A stretch of 64,000 bases of DNA from Limnobaculum allomyrinae (GCF_016649425.1 NZ_JADRCR010000001.1:620001-684000); one strand, 5' to 3'. Shown: positions 29,507 through 38,897, numbered from the stretch's first letter. The notes: generated by a model from the sequence alone, not told the origin. Made by a program: numbers and translations.

Positions 29507-30193
29507 TTAAAAGGTGGCTGAATGTTCTGCGCCAGCCATGCCATAGTCATTCAAAATTCGCCATGACACTTTTCCACTATCTGTATTTTGATGTAGTTGA
29601 AAAACTGCCTGAGAACGAGGGGCCACATAAGTCACATCAGGTACCGTTTTGCCATTAACTTTGATTTGTGCAAAATTCATGTAGTACGGCGTTGGGTTAT
29701 TTACAGTAATGTTGTTACCGCTCTTGCCCCATACCAGTTGCTGAGTTAATGATTCGGGCACGGTATCCTTCAAACTTACCGGTCGATAAATCAGCTTAAC
29801 CCTTGAGTTAATGGCGATTTGCAATGAATTACTTGATGAGTTTTTGTTGGTTGATGGAATGCCCTTGACGTTTAACCAGTACATTGATTCCCGATCTTCC
29901 GGCATTGGCAATCCTGAACGCACAATACGCAATACGTTTTTATCACCGGCGTCTAACCGGAACAGTGGTGGAGTAATAATGATGGCGTCTTTATTTGGGG
30001 TATCGGCATCGGCGGGTGTAATCCAGGATTGAACTAAATTAGCGACATTATCCTTATTCTCTAACGACACCGAGGTTTCTTTCTTACTGCCATCAAAGAT
30101 CACACGAGTTCCGCCAATAACAACGCTGGCATTAGCCTGAAAAACGGTCGTTATACACAGAGAGAAAAGTATGGGGGTCCATAATAACTTCAT
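29507..30193 (-). CDS. Periplasmic fimbrial chaperone, operon 1
   Basis: 228-residue PapD/FimC-type chaperone with a signal peptide (LLWTPILFSLCITTVFQANA). It carries the G1-strand and subunit-anchoring residues: GTRVIFDGSKKETSVSLEN, the conserved Arg and Lys (RVIFDGS and INSRVKLIYRP), and the hallmark MYWLNVKGIPS. The ATG at 30193 has AAGGA seven bases upstream. It donates a strand to fimbrial subunits in the periplasm and hands them to the usher. It is very similar to the operon 2 chaperone, so each could probably serve both sets of subunits. Confidence 0.92.
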   Translation of the reverse strand: MKLLWTPILFSLCITTVFQANASVVIGGTRVIFDGSKKETSVSLENKDNVANLVQSWITPADADTPNKDAIIITPPLFRLDAGDKNVLRIVRSGLPMPEDRESMYWLNVKGIPSTNKNSSSNSLQIAINSRVKLIYRPVSLKDTVPESLTQQLVWGKSGNNITVNNPTPYYMNFAQIKVNGKTVPDVTYVAPRSQAVFQLHQNTDSGKVSWRILNDYGMAGAEHSATF

Positions 30194-30233
30194 CGTGAAA
30201 TCCTTTATTTTTAACACTACGGGGCAGACTAAT

Positions 30234-30274
30234 TAAAAAACAGTTCTGAACTGGATAACCCAGTTCAGGACTGT
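30234..30274 (-). terminator. Intra-operon hairpin between major pilin and chaperone, operon 1
   Basis: On the minus strand: ACAGTCCTGAACTGG, short loop, CCAGTTCAGAACTGT, then TTTTTT. Placed directly after the major pilin gene, as often seen in fimbrial operons, where partial termination keeps pilin in excess over chaperone and usher. Confidence 0.7.
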
Positions 30275-30290
30275 ATGCGTTAACGATTAA

Positions 30291-30830
30291 TTAGTTATAA
30301 CTAACGGTGTAAGTAACCGCAGACTGAACCTCACCGGATGTAACACCTGTCGCTGTAGCGACTAACTGAGCAGTGTAGTTGGCAGTAATATCACCACCCG
30401 CACTCGGTATCGAAATCGGTTGATTATCATCATTGTTAATAATGTCTGTACCGCCACTATCTTTCAGCAATACCGCAACGTTAGTTGCAGCCGTTGCGCC
30501 GGTCAGGCTATTTTTGAAGTACGTATTATTGCCATCAGTCGTTCCACTAAACTTAACCGATGCAGTGGTCGGTACACCTGCACCCGCTACCGGACAGCCG
30601 GTTAAATTGATAGTGAAAGCCTTTGGTGCTCCGGTCATACCCGCATCACCTAAATCACTTTTAGGTGTTGAACCTAAATCGACCGTCTTGTCAGTAGAAC
30701 CATCAACATCAACAGTACAGCCTGCATCAATAACTTTGCCGGTAAAAGTAATGGTGCCAGCCATAACGGATGATGGAATTGCAGTGAATAAAGCCGCAGC
30801 CAGTAATACTTTATTAATTTGAACTTTCAT
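30291..30830 (-). CDS. Major fimbrial subunit, operon 1
   Basis: 179-residue FimA-type pilin. Signal peptide to about residue 24 (AIPSSVMA), donor-strand segment GTITFTGKVIDAGCTV with the first cysteine, the second in LTGCPVAG, and the C-terminal strand TYTVSYN ending in the penultimate aromatic typical of chaperone-usher pilins. First gene of operon 1, followed by the hairpin and the chaperone. Unlike its operon 2 counterpart it has only one copy of the DAGCTVDx unit. Confidence 0.93.
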   Translation of the reverse strand: MKVQINKVLLAAALFTAIPSSVMAGTITFTGKVIDAGCTVDVDGSTDKTVDLGSTPKSDLGDAGMTGAPKAFTINLTGCPVAGAGVPTTASVKFSGTTDGNNTYFKNSLTGATAATNVAVLLKDSGGTDIINNDDNQPISIPSAGGDITANYTAQLVATATGVTSGEVQSAVTYTVSYN

Positions 30831-31419
30831 TGTGATGTCCTAATTCATTATTACAGTCAAAAACAGAGAGTGATAAGTCATATCATCTAAATCTCAGTGT
30901 TTATTTATTCAAAAACATTTATACCAATTCAAAAAAGCCAAGCTACAAATAGCTCAATTTGACCTTATCAAGGCGCAAACACCTAGAATTACTAAGGGCT
31001 TTCCTGTATTTAGGCGATTAGCATATTTCCGTCAATATAATTAGAAATCCAATAATAGACTCTTAACCATCTGGACTTAAAAGAAAAAATGAATATCCAA
31101 CAAAGATGGATATGGTTATAAAAATAACAAAATCTAAATTTTAATCAGAATGGAAATGTAAAATAATTAATACTGAAAACTTAATTATGTTGATAAAAGG
31201 AGGCGTTTTTAGCAGGAGTAATCAAATATAGAGAGGTAAAGCATCGTAGATGCAGAGATAATATGGAAGAAAAATATACAAACTGAAAACTCATTTAATG
31301 TCAGATTTTATCATCTTGCCAGGATTAGGAAACTATCAAAGAACGCTTACTTAATTCCATTATTTTAATTAAATAACTTCCAATAAGGGCATAACCTTTA
31401 TTATGCCCTTTCCGTGCCA
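30831..31419. other. Control region of fimbrial operon 1
   Basis: 589 bases, very AT-rich, with no credible gene. It separates the pilin start of operon 1 from the adhesin end of operon 2. I found no fimS-like invertible element and no recombinase gene nearby. The AT content suggests H-NS binding, which is inference only. Confidence 0.5.
31385..31412. terminator. Hairpin behind fimbrial operon 2
   Basis: AAGGGCATAA / TTATGCCCTT around a six-base loop, just after the adhesin 2 end. Related to the hairpin at 25331-25362. Confidence 0.5.
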
Positions 31420-32495
31420 TTAATTATAAGTAAAGTTCAATGTTCCTGTGGCATTGGCCTGACCTGGGCCAACAGGGCTTGCGGTTTTATAGTAAGTAGC
31501 CGTAATTGTCATCGGTATTGATGCGGGGCCCCCCCCGTAACGCTAATCGTGCCATCGGCATCGCTGGTACGCTTCGAGGTTGCCAGTGCAATTGGCGTAT
31601 TCAACGGCAGGCCATTATTGTTGGTATTATACACGCTGGACTGAAGTCCAAGCTGAACACCAACATTGCTGGCTACACCAGGAGAACCTGTATTGGTTAA
31701 GGCGATCACGGTATTATTGGCCGTATCCCCTGACGTCACCTGAGGAGCCGCTACGGATAATGAAACATTCGTTCCCGGCTCACAGTTCAATGTCAGAGGG
31801 GCTGAAGCCGTTCCAACTTTAGTATTCGAATCAAAATCAGACAGCTTAATATTACCCAGCGGTAAATTAACTGGGGAGCCGGTCACATTGCACCCCATGG
31901 CTTTCACCGTAATCACACTGGTGGACACGGTTAATTGGGAACCTACCGATGAATCCCCTAAGGTACTTCCGGGACTCTCCCGGAAATCAACCCGGGCAAT
32001 AGGTGAACCAAAGGAAAGTATCCCTGAACTAATCGGCCCGCCAGTAGCAACCAACTCTAAATGGTAGCTGGGGTTATTTAACTTGTGACCAGCCCTTCCG
32101 TCTCCGGGTTGGAAACTATTATCAATAGCCCTGATATAGTCATAGGGGCCGGCCTGATTCATTGTGTAGACTCTTACCCCTAACCCGGTCAGGCCGGTAG
32201 GAAACACCATATCTCCCACTGGCGTACCATTAGCCTGAGGGGGATTCATATAATAAAAACCAACAACATAGTTGTCACCACAGTTGTTAATTTGTGCACT
32301 TGAAGGCCGGGAACCCGGCCACCCGGATGAGTAAATCACCTCGCCGCCATTATAATTACGACTCTCCACCACAATATTTTTAGGTAATGTCAGGTTTGAA
32401 GTTGCAATATCAGTCAACCAGGCTCGTTCACAAATTGCATGAACCTCAGTGATTGAGCTAAAAAAAACCAGAACTAAAAATAAATATTTTTTCAT
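31420..32495 (-). pseudogene. Fimbrial tip adhesin, operon 2 (out of frame at a G8 tract; possible phase-off state)
   Basis: Homolog of the operon 1 adhesin: signal peptide MKKYLFLVLVFFSSITEVHA, binding domain (GGEVIYSSGWPGSRPS, NQAGPYDYIRAIDN), pilin domain (VKAMGCNVTGSPVNLPLG). The frame as written stops at 31509, giving 328 residues. The break is at a run of eight G on the coding strand (C at 31529-31536). One more G restores TGGGPASIPMTITATYYKTASPV and the missing C-terminal strand to the stop at 31420, matching the operon 1 protein in length. Without that strand the chaperone cannot bind the subunit. It may be a phase-variable gene caught off, a fixed mutation or a sequencing error. Confidence 0.75.
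31529..31536. repeat. Homopolymer tract (8 C on plus, 8 G on coding strand)
   Basis: Eight identical bases inside the adhesin 2 gene, at the exact place where the frame is lost. Runs of G or C of this length are classical sites of slipped-strand mispairing. The operon 1 paralog has no such run here. Confidence 0.85.
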
Positions 32496-32529
32496 AAGAC
32501 TTCCATTTCATCTCGGGCCATAACAAAAC

Positions 32530-33111
32530 TTACTGATAAGTAAAGTTGATGGTTACAGCAGCACTAAAATCACCCGCTGTTGGAGAACCATGTGGGGTGT
32601 ACATACGGGCGGTTATATTCAATGAGGCAGATTTTGTTGAGGAATCAATATTGATCACATAATTAGCATTATTGCCCAGCGTAACCACTGGATCGCTACT
32701 CAATAGTTGTAACCCCAGATCCTGAGCACCACCCGCAATGCTATTGGCATACAGAATAGATTCATAGCCAGCGTCTTCGGTATAAGCGGTTCCGCTAAAA
32801 CTTGCCGTGGCTTTACTGATAAACGGTGAGCAATCAGTCAGGCTAACCGTAACCGGAATATCCGACGTATTAGCCCCGGCTATTGATATATTTTGTCGAT
32901 AGTAAGTGCCTAAATTAATATCGCCAGGAAAAGTAACCGTACATGATGATGCATATATGGAACCCGTAACGTTAAGAGGTACTGAATCAGAATTGTTGTA
33001 TGCTGCAGCATTAAAAACTATGCCCATCAGCCCCAAAAAGAGATACCCCTTTAACCATAAATTGTGCATCCAATGGCAACATTTCACTTTATTGCTGTCG
33101 GTTCCCATCAT
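32530..33111 (-). CDS. Minor fimbrial subunit, operon 2
   Basis: 193-residue pilin-like subunit, probably an adaptor between tip and shaft. Signal region KGYLFLGLMGIVFNAAA, cysteines at SSCTVTF and TDCSPF, and C-terminal strand AAVTINFTYQ. The ATG at 33111 follows AGGGAG; an earlier in-frame start at 33138 overlaps the usher and has no ribosome site. It sits between usher and adhesin as in type 1-like operons. It is the intact reference for the deleted copy in operon 1. Confidence 0.85.
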   Translation of the reverse strand: MMGTDSNKVKCCHWMHNLWLKGYLFLGLMGIVFNAAAYNNSDSVPLNVTGSIYASSCTVTFPGDINLGTYYRQNISIAGANTSDIPVTVSLTDCSPFISKATASFSGTAYTEDAGYESILYANSIAGGAQDLGLQLLSSDPVVTLGNNANYVINIDSSTKSASLNITARMYTPHGSPTAGDFSAAVTINFTYQ

Positions 33112-33128
33112 GACTATGCTCCCTGTCC

Positions 33129-35687
33129 TTAAAGACATTTTTCACGTAAAGTTAATACACCAGAGGTGGTTTCTTGTGGAGAAATTCGGTAATTCACCGT
33201 GCATTGTTCATTGGCTGATTTCCCCCACTTCACCAAAAGCTGCCCTTCGTCTTGTAAACCAGCAACAAAGACCTGACCGCCATCTCCGACGATGCTACTT
33301 TTACTCGATTCCTTACTATCACCAGTGCTGCTATTGCTCACTACGGCACCAAAAGGAATTACAGCATTTGCATGCTCAAGAGTAATCAATGCCCGATATC
33401 CGGTCTGAGTCATATACTCAGCACGCACCACAGCCCCCCGGGTTGGAACGACACTCTTATTGGTATCATCCAGTTCCAGATGGTTATCTTTGATGTCTTC
33501 AGTGTTCAGAGAGATATCACTCTTACGATAAGGCGAGGCATAAGGCACAACGGCATAACCACGGAAATCGGTCTTCACACCAGTTTGGTTATTAACCGGT
33601 ACATCTTTGGCTCCGGGCGCTTTAACCAGCACCACGGTATCGCTCAATGGTTGAGAAAGCGTAACACCATCACCATGCACGACTATTCCGCCCTGAACAC
33701 CATAGCTAAATCGATCGGCATAGTCGTCATAGCCATAGCCTGCGTTAAGTTTGGAGTAAGTTCCCTGATAGGTAACATTGGCACTACCGGTATTAGCCCG
33801 ATCGTCGCTAACGTAGCCCTCCTGTACACTCCAGTTAAGATTATTATCTTGCAGTGCGGTACCATTGAGCCCAACGTTATGGGTAGTCGATCTGTTTTTA
33901 GCGCTATTCAGGCTATAAGTTGCACTACTGCCTGCTAACCATTTATCTAATGGAATGCTGACATTGAAGGAGAACAGCTGATCTACGTTTTTCTGATTAT
34001 TGTCGCTATCATCACGATTATTTCTTGAGTTCTTACTGTAGGTATAGTTAAAACCGTAGTTAATGCTTTTCCAGTTATTGTTATAACCAACGCTGACTGA
34101 ACTCACACGGCTTTTGTCCCAATAATTCTCATTGATCAAACTCAGTGAGACAGAGCCAAACACCACATCCTGAGATAAAGAGACATCGGTACGATTACGG
34201 CGTCGTCCAATATTATTGTCAGAATTATCGTTATAGCTACTCAACGTATCCTGCAAGGTGTAATACCCACTGGTAGAGTAACGATAGCCAGCGACGTTGA
34301 AGTTAGTCCCCGTTTTGACAATATTTTTACTGTAACGTACCCGTAAAGACTGGCCATCTCGTTGTTCGAATGACGATGAGTCGTTTTCAGCATAAAGTTT
34401 TGACCATGCCTGAGTAACGTCCATCGATAATGCACCAACATCCCCCAAATTAACGCCAGCCCCTAATGCAACTGAGCTGTATTTGTTTTCAGCCTGCTGA
34501 GCCCCACCATAAATGGTTGTGCCCCAGGGAATACCATATATCGCCGTCATCTGACCAAAATTCAGTTTTTGCTCGTTGCTATCGTTGGTGCGTGTTTGTC
34601 CGGCTGTCAGGCTGTATTTAAGCCGGCCTTCACGTTGTAATACCGGTAAAGAGGCATAAGGGATCACTAAATGCTGCTCACTACCGTCAGATTCTTTAAT
34701 GGTAAGCTGCATGTCACCTGAACCACCGGTAGGATACATGTCGTTAATTTCGAATGCGCCCGGAGGGACGGTGGTTTTGTAGATGGTGTAGCCATTTTGT
34801 TCAATTGTTACTTCCGCATTACTGCGTGCAATACCCCGAATAACGGGTGCAAAACCACGCTGGCTATCCGGCAACATATCATCATCAGAAGAAGCCTGAG
34901 CGCCGCGAAATGCCATGCTGTCAAACACATCAGAGGGTGAAACGCTATCACCCAATATCAGTTGGCTTTTTAATGATTTAATATCGCGAGTGACATAGTT
35001 ATAGACAGAATTCCAACTATCTTGTCCATCATCACCATGATTCCAGGTCGAGTAGTTACGATAGCGCCATGGGCCAAGATTACCCCCCGGACGTAAGTTA
35101 ACATATTGATTATTCTGTGTACCGCCAGAACCGTTGCGCATTACCGTGGTAGATGCCGACACGCTATAATTCAGCAATAATGCATTAATGCCATCATCCC
35201 ACTGTTCCGGAGGTACATAACCTCGGGCAAAAGAGACAATGGCAATCTGTGGAACACTTAAATTTAAACGCTGCTCACTAAATTTGAACTCAGCTGTCGC
35301 TTGCGGAATAGCAGAAAAGTTGGCGCACTGGCTTTTGATATCACCGAGGTCTGGATAATTTTCTGTTTTTACCCCCCAGCTTTTTAATTGAGCTACACTC
35401 AGGCATGGTTGAAGCTGATTATTTCCCGGCGCAATCTCAACCTGTTTAAATTCAATTTCCCTGGTATCAACAAGTTGTTTATTAATAAAAATATCAACGT
35501 GATAAATACCGGGAGCCTGGGCACCCGCTTCAAAAGAAGACAAATCGACAGAAGGAGGCGCTGTACTGGTCATTTCAAGCAATGCCGGATTAAAGTAATC
35601 CTGTGACTCGGCATAGGGTATACATAACGCCGATAACAAACTTACCGCAATCACCGATTTACGAGGATAATTTTTAGAAAATTCCAT
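33129..35687 (-). CDS. Outer-membrane fimbrial usher, operon 2 (intact)
   Basis: 852-residue FimD-type usher. Signal peptide ending PYAESQ, N-terminal chaperone-binding domain (DYFNPALLEM), barrel with repeated aromatic strands, plug and middle motifs (PVIRGIARSNAEVTIEQNG, PPGAFEINDMYPTGGSGD), C-terminal domains (GYAVVPYASPYRKSDISLN, GAVVRAEYMTQTGYRALITLE) and a cysteine-containing end LTLREKCL. It forms the secretion pore and assembly platform in the outer membrane. I chose the ATG at 35687 by comparison with operon 1; a TTG at 35717 is the alternative. As the only full-length usher here it would have to serve both operons. Confidence 0.93.
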   Translation of the reverse strand: MEFSKNYPRKSVIAVSLLSALCIPYAESQDYFNPALLEMTSTAPPSVDLSSFEAGAQAPGIYHVDIFINKQLVDTREIEFKQVEIAPGNNQLQPCLSVAQLKSWGVKTENYPDLGDIKSQCANFSAIPQATAEFKFSEQRLNLSVPQIAIVSFARGYVPPEQWDDGINALLLNYSVSASTTVMRNGSGGTQNNQYVNLRPGGNLGPWRYRNYSTWNHGDDGQDSWNSVYNYVTRDIKSLKSQLILGDSVSPSDVFDSMAFRGAQASSDDDMLPDSQRGFAPVIRGIARSNAEVTIEQNGYTIYKTTVPPGAFEINDMYPTGGSGDMQLTIKESDGSEQHLVIPYASLPVLQREGRLKYSLTAGQTRTNDSNEQKLNFGQMTAIYGIPWGTTIYGGAQQAENKYSSVALGAGVNLGDVGALSMDVTQAWSKLYAENDSSSFEQRDGQSLRVRYSKNIVKTGTNFNVAGYRYSTSGYYTLQDTLSSYNDNSDNNIGRRRNRTDVSLSQDVVFGSVSLSLINENYWDKSRVSSVSVGYNNNWKSINYGFNYTYSKNSRNNRDDSDNNQKNVDQLFSFNVSIPLDKWLAGSSATYSLNSAKNRSTTHNVGLNGTALQDNNLNWSVQEGYVSDDRANTGSANVTYQGTYSKLNAGYGYDDYADRFSYGVQGGIVVHGDGVTLSQPLSDTVVLVKAPGAKDVPVNNQTGVKTDFRGYAVVPYASPYRKSDISLNTEDIKDNHLELDDTNKSVVPTRGAVVRAEYMTQTGYRALITLEHANAVIPFGAVVSNSSTGDSKESSKSSIVGDGGQVFVAGLQDEGQLLVKWGKSANEQCTVNYRISPQETTSGVLTLREKCL

Positions 35688-35784
35688 CTTGCTTACACCA
35701 TTAACTGTTTCGATCAATCCCTGATCGCAATGTGGATAAACTCATCCTTTAAGCCACATCACGGCATAACAAAAAGAGTGCGAA

Positions 35785-36471
35785 TTAGAAACTGGCTGAA
35801 TGCTCTGCACCGGCCATGCCGAAATCATTAAGAATTCGCCATGTCACCTTCCCACTACCTGCATTTTGACGGAGTGGAAAAACAGCCTGAGAGCGAGGTG
35901 CGACATAAGTTACTTCCGGAACCTCTTTACCATTAACTTTGATTTGGGCAAAGTTCATGTAGTACGGCGTTGGGTTATTTACCGTGATATTGTTACCGCT
36001 CTTTCCCCATACCAGTTGCTGAGTTAATGATTCAGGCTGAGTATCTTGCAGGCTTGCTGGCCGATAAATCAGCTTAACTCTTGAGTTAATGGCGATTTGT
36101 AGCGAATTGCTTGATGAAGTTTTTGCCGTAGATGGAATACCTTTAACGTTCAGCCAATACATCGACTCACGATCTTCTGGCATTGGTGCTCCTGAACGAA
36201 CAATACGCAATACATTCTTGTCGCCGGCATCTAACCGAAATAGCGGTGGTGTAATAATGATGGCGTCTTTACTGGGCGTATCTGCATCTGCCGGAGTAAT
36301 CCAGGATTGGACTAAATTAGCAACATTATCTTTGTTCTCTAACGACACTGAAGTTTCTTTCTTACTGCCATCAAAAACGACGCGCGTGCCGCCAATAACG
36401 ACGCTGGCACTTGTCGGGAAAACAGTCGTCATCAGCAAAGAAAAAAATACCGGCATCCATAATGATTTCAT
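35785..36471 (-). CDS. Periplasmic fimbrial chaperone, operon 2
   Basis: 228-residue PapD/FimC-type chaperone, nearly the same as the operon 1 protein across the mature part (GGTRVVFDGSKKETSVSLEN, MYWLNVKGIPS, INSRVKLIYRPASL, NPTPYYMNFAQIKVNGK). Signal peptide ends PTSA. Two adjacent ATG codons compete; the second (36471) keeps the same seven-base spacing from AGGA as in operon 1. Confidence 0.92.
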   Translation of the reverse strand: MKSLWMPVFFSLLMTTVFPTSASVVIGGTRVVFDGSKKETSVSLENKDNVANLVQSWITPADADTPSKDAIIITPPLFRLDAGDKNVLRIVRSGAPMPEDRESMYWLNVKGIPSTAKTSSSNSLQIAINSRVKLIYRPASLQDTQPESLTQQLVWGKSGNNITVNNPTPYYMNFAQIKVNGKEVPEVTYVAPRSQAVFPLRQNAGSGKVTWRILNDFGMAGAEHSASF

Positions 36472-36521
36472 CATTAAATCCTTTTATATCGGTTAAAACT
36501 GAGCAAATTTCAAATCAGAAG

Positions 36522-36556
36522 CAGTTTTGAACCAGCGGTAACCTGGTTCAAAACTG
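36522..36556 (-). terminator. Intra-operon hairpin between major pilin and chaperone, operon 2
   Basis: CAGTTTTGAACCAG / CTGGTTCAAAACTG, the counterpart of the hairpin in operon 1 but without a clean T-run. Likely partial terminator or mRNA-stabilising stem after the pilin message. Confidence 0.55.
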
Positions 36557-36573
36557 TAGGTATTAACGAATGA

Positions 36574-37179
36574 TTAGTTATAGCTAACGGTATAAGTAAC
36601 CACAGATTGAACGTCACCTGATGTAACGCCAGTAGCAGTAGCAACTAAACGCGCTGTATAGTTCACAGCGATATCACCACCGGTAGTTGGAATAGCGATC
36701 GCTTCATTGCCATCATTGTTGATAATGTCATTACCCTTTTCATCTTTCAGCAATACGGCAACGTTAGTAGCACCTGTTGTTATGCTATTTTTGAAATAAG
36801 TATTTTTACTGTCAGTGGTACCACTAAATTTAACGTATGCCATTGTTGGAACACCTGTTCCAGCTACCGGACAACCTTTTAAATTGATAACGAAAGATTT
36901 TGGTGCGCCAGTCACACCCGCACTGGTGAAATCACCTTTAGGTGTTGACCCTAAATCAATCGTCTCGTCAGTATTACCATCAATATCAACAGTACAACCG
37001 GCATCAATATCAACAGTACAACCGGCATCAATATCAACAGTACAACCGGCATCAATATCAACAGTACAACCGGCATCAATAACTTTACCTTTAAAAGTAA
37101 TAGTTCCAGCCATAACTGATGATGGAATTGCAGTCAGCAGCGCTGCAATCAGTAATACTTTTTTAATTTCAACTTTCAT
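36574..37179 (-). CDS. Major fimbrial subunit, operon 2, with cysteine-bearing tandem repeats
   Basis: 201-residue FimA-type pilin with signal peptide (AIPSSVMA) and C-terminal strand TYTVSYN. Right after the donor-strand segment GTITFKGKV the eight-residue unit DAGCTVDI occurs four times, whereas the operon 1 pilin has one. The protein therefore has four cysteines at a position where pilins carry one, plus the usual second cysteine in LKGCPVAG. The repeats are exact in the DNA and in frame. They lie at the first disulfide of the Ig-like fold, so folding or polymer contacts should be affected. First gene of operon 2. Confidence 0.88.
   Translation of the reverse strand: MKVEIKKVLLIAALLTAIPSSVMAGTITFKGKVIDAGCTVDIDAGCTVDIDAGCTVDIDAGCTVDIDGNTDETIDLGSTPKGDFTSAGVTGAPKSFVINLKGCPVAGTGVPTMAYVKFSGTTDSKNTYFKNSITTGATNVAVLLKDEKGNDIINNDGNEAIAIPTTGGDIAVNYTARLVATATGVTSGDVQSVVTYTVSYN
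36979..37074. repeat. Four exact 24-bp tandem repeats in the major pilin gene
   Basis: Unit ATCAATATCAACAGTACAAC plus CGGC, repeated four times without mismatch and followed by a partial unit (ATCAAT). Unit length is a multiple of three, so gain or loss of units keeps the frame. The operon 1 gene has a single diverged unit. Confidence 0.95.
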
Positions 37180-37914
37180 ATCAATGTCCTAATCCATTAT
37201 TACATTTAGAATTAAAACCGACAAATTATATCGATCCTAACTCATCATTAATCAACTAAATAAATACTTATAAAAACTAAGCGAAAAGAAATAAAAGAAC
37301 CGCGTTCAGAGAAACAAATAATATATCCAGAGAGTCTCAAAACACCGCCATATTCAGCCATTCATTACATTCAAGTCAATATTATAAATATTCCAATATG
37401 AGACTAATCTTTAATATAAAAATTTAAAAAACAAAAGAAATAACAACAAAAAACAACTAAATACATATTAATAAAAAAATAAATGCAACGCTTCTTAAAC
37501 TAAGAATATTTAAAGACACTTATCAGTTTAATAATTAAAATTAAATCAAAATTTAAATAATTAAAATGCATGATTAAACAAAATATTCAATTAACTTAAA
37601 AAACATAAATCACCACTCAGTAATAATGAAGGTTTGTTTTTTAGGGGAGTGATAACCTCTCAAAAACTACTCTTTGTTGTTTAAATATAAAGTCAGGCAA
37701 AGGTACAAGAGCGATTTCTGGTTCTGTTAATAACGGAGCAATGTTTAGAAGACGATTTCTTCCAAAACCCCGGGAATACATTTTTTTACAAATACCCCCT
37801 ATTATTATGTCGATATGCCACAAATTGCCTGTGCGAATTGCATAACTATAAATTATAATTTCAGCAGCAGAACATCCTGTTCTATACCGATAACTCAATG
37901 GAAGTCAGTAAACT
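37180..37914. other. Control region of fimbrial operon 2 and of the first pbpG gene
   Basis: 735 bases between divergent genes, with extreme AT richness from 37200 to 37620. It must hold the promoter of the fimbrial operon (leftward) and of the peptidase gene (rightward). No inverted-repeat switch or recombinase was found. A minus-strand ORF at 37641-37898 is discussed under rejected items. Confidence 0.5.
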
Positions 37915-38832
37915 ATGCGCAAAAAAATTCGATTTTCTTTATTGAGCCTGCTCATCCTGTCCTCCAGCATGGTGGCAATGCCCGAAGCAACGGCTAAAAA
38001 CAATAAAAACGCATCAACGACTTCATCACCGCAAATAGGTCTTTCATCCCAAAGTGCACTGGTTGTAGATATCAATACTGGTAAAGTTATTTACGCTACA
38101 AATCCGGATAAAGTTGCACCAATAGCTTCTATTACAAAGTTAATGACTGCGATGGTAGTTCTCGATGCCAGACAACCATTAACCCAGGTTATTCCGGTCA
38201 GAATTAATCAAACACCTGAATTGAAAGGGGTTTATTCACGAGTTAAAGTAGGCAGTGAAATTACCCGTAAAGATATGCTGCTATTGGCGTTGATGTCGTC
38301 TGAAAATCGTGCAGCAGCCAGCCTGGCACACAATTACCCCGGTGGATATAAAGCATTTATTCGCGCAATGAACGCTAAGGCTAAATCTCTGGGAATGACA
38401 CATACTCGTTATGTTGAGCCGACAGGATTATCAGAGAAAAATGTGTCAACTGCCCGCGACCTGAGCAAACTGGTCATGGCGACTAAAAAATACCCAATGC
38501 TTAGCCAGCTTAGTACCACGCCGGAGAAAATCGTTTCTTTTGAAAATCCCAGATATACCCTCGAATTCCGTAATACTAACCATCTGATTCGTGACCATGA
38601 CTGGAATATTCAGTTAACCAAAACTGGTTTTACTAATAAAGCAGGCCGCTGTCTGACAATGCGTACCGTGATTGGTAATCGGGAAGTTGCTTTAGTGATG
38701 TTAGATGCTTACGGTAAATACACTCATTTTGCCGACGCAAACCGACTGCGGAACTGGATAGAGACAACCCCATCATTACCGGTTGCGGATGCCAGCAAAA
38801 GCACCAAAAAGCAGAAGGTTCGTCAGGGGTAA
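37915..38832 (+). CDS. pbpG: D-alanyl-D-alanine endopeptidase (PBP7 type), first copy
   Basis: 305-residue low-molecular-weight penicillin-binding protein of the S11 family, cleaving D-Ala-meso-diaminopimelate cross-links in peptidoglycan. Signal peptide to about residue 27 (MPEATA). The active-site triad motifs are all present: SITK at about residues 72-75, SEN at about 128-130, and KTG in [11 protein letters not shown] at about 236. HYxEPTGLSxxNVSTA-type block ([16 protein letters not shown]) is PBP7-like. GGAAG precedes the ATG. A second, closely similar gene follows in tandem. Confidence 0.92.
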   Translation: MRKKIRFSLLSLLILSSSMVAMPEATAKNNKNASTTSSPQIGLSSQSALVVDINTGKVIYATNPDKVAPIASITKLMTAMVVLDARQPLTQVIPVRINQTPELKGVYSRVKVGSEITRKDMLLLALMSSENRAAASLAHNYPGGYKAFIRAMNAKAKSLGMTHTRYVEPTGLSEKNVSTARDLSKLVMATKKYPMLSQLSTTPEKIVSFENPRYTLEFRNTNHLIRDHDWNIQLTKTGFTNKAGRCLTMRTVIGNREVALVMLDAYGKYTHFADANRLRNWIETTPSLPVADASKSTKKQKVRQG

Positions 38833-38897
38833 TACCGTAATTGGAATAGTCGCAGGCTGCTGACAAATCAGATCAATCCGCAGTTATGCCTGTTTCA

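Noticed and set aside
30831-31419. fimS-like invertible promoter switch in front of the fimbrial operons (also checked 37180-37914)
   Set aside because: No matching inverted repeats flanking a promoter-sized segment were seen, and no tyrosine recombinase gene lies in the window.
37641-37898. Minus-strand 85-codon ORF in front of the first pbpG gene
   Set aside because: The C-terminal part looks somewhat protein-like, but there is no ribosome site, no family match I can name, and it covers the pbpG promoter area. It could be a gene remnant; not supported enough to list.
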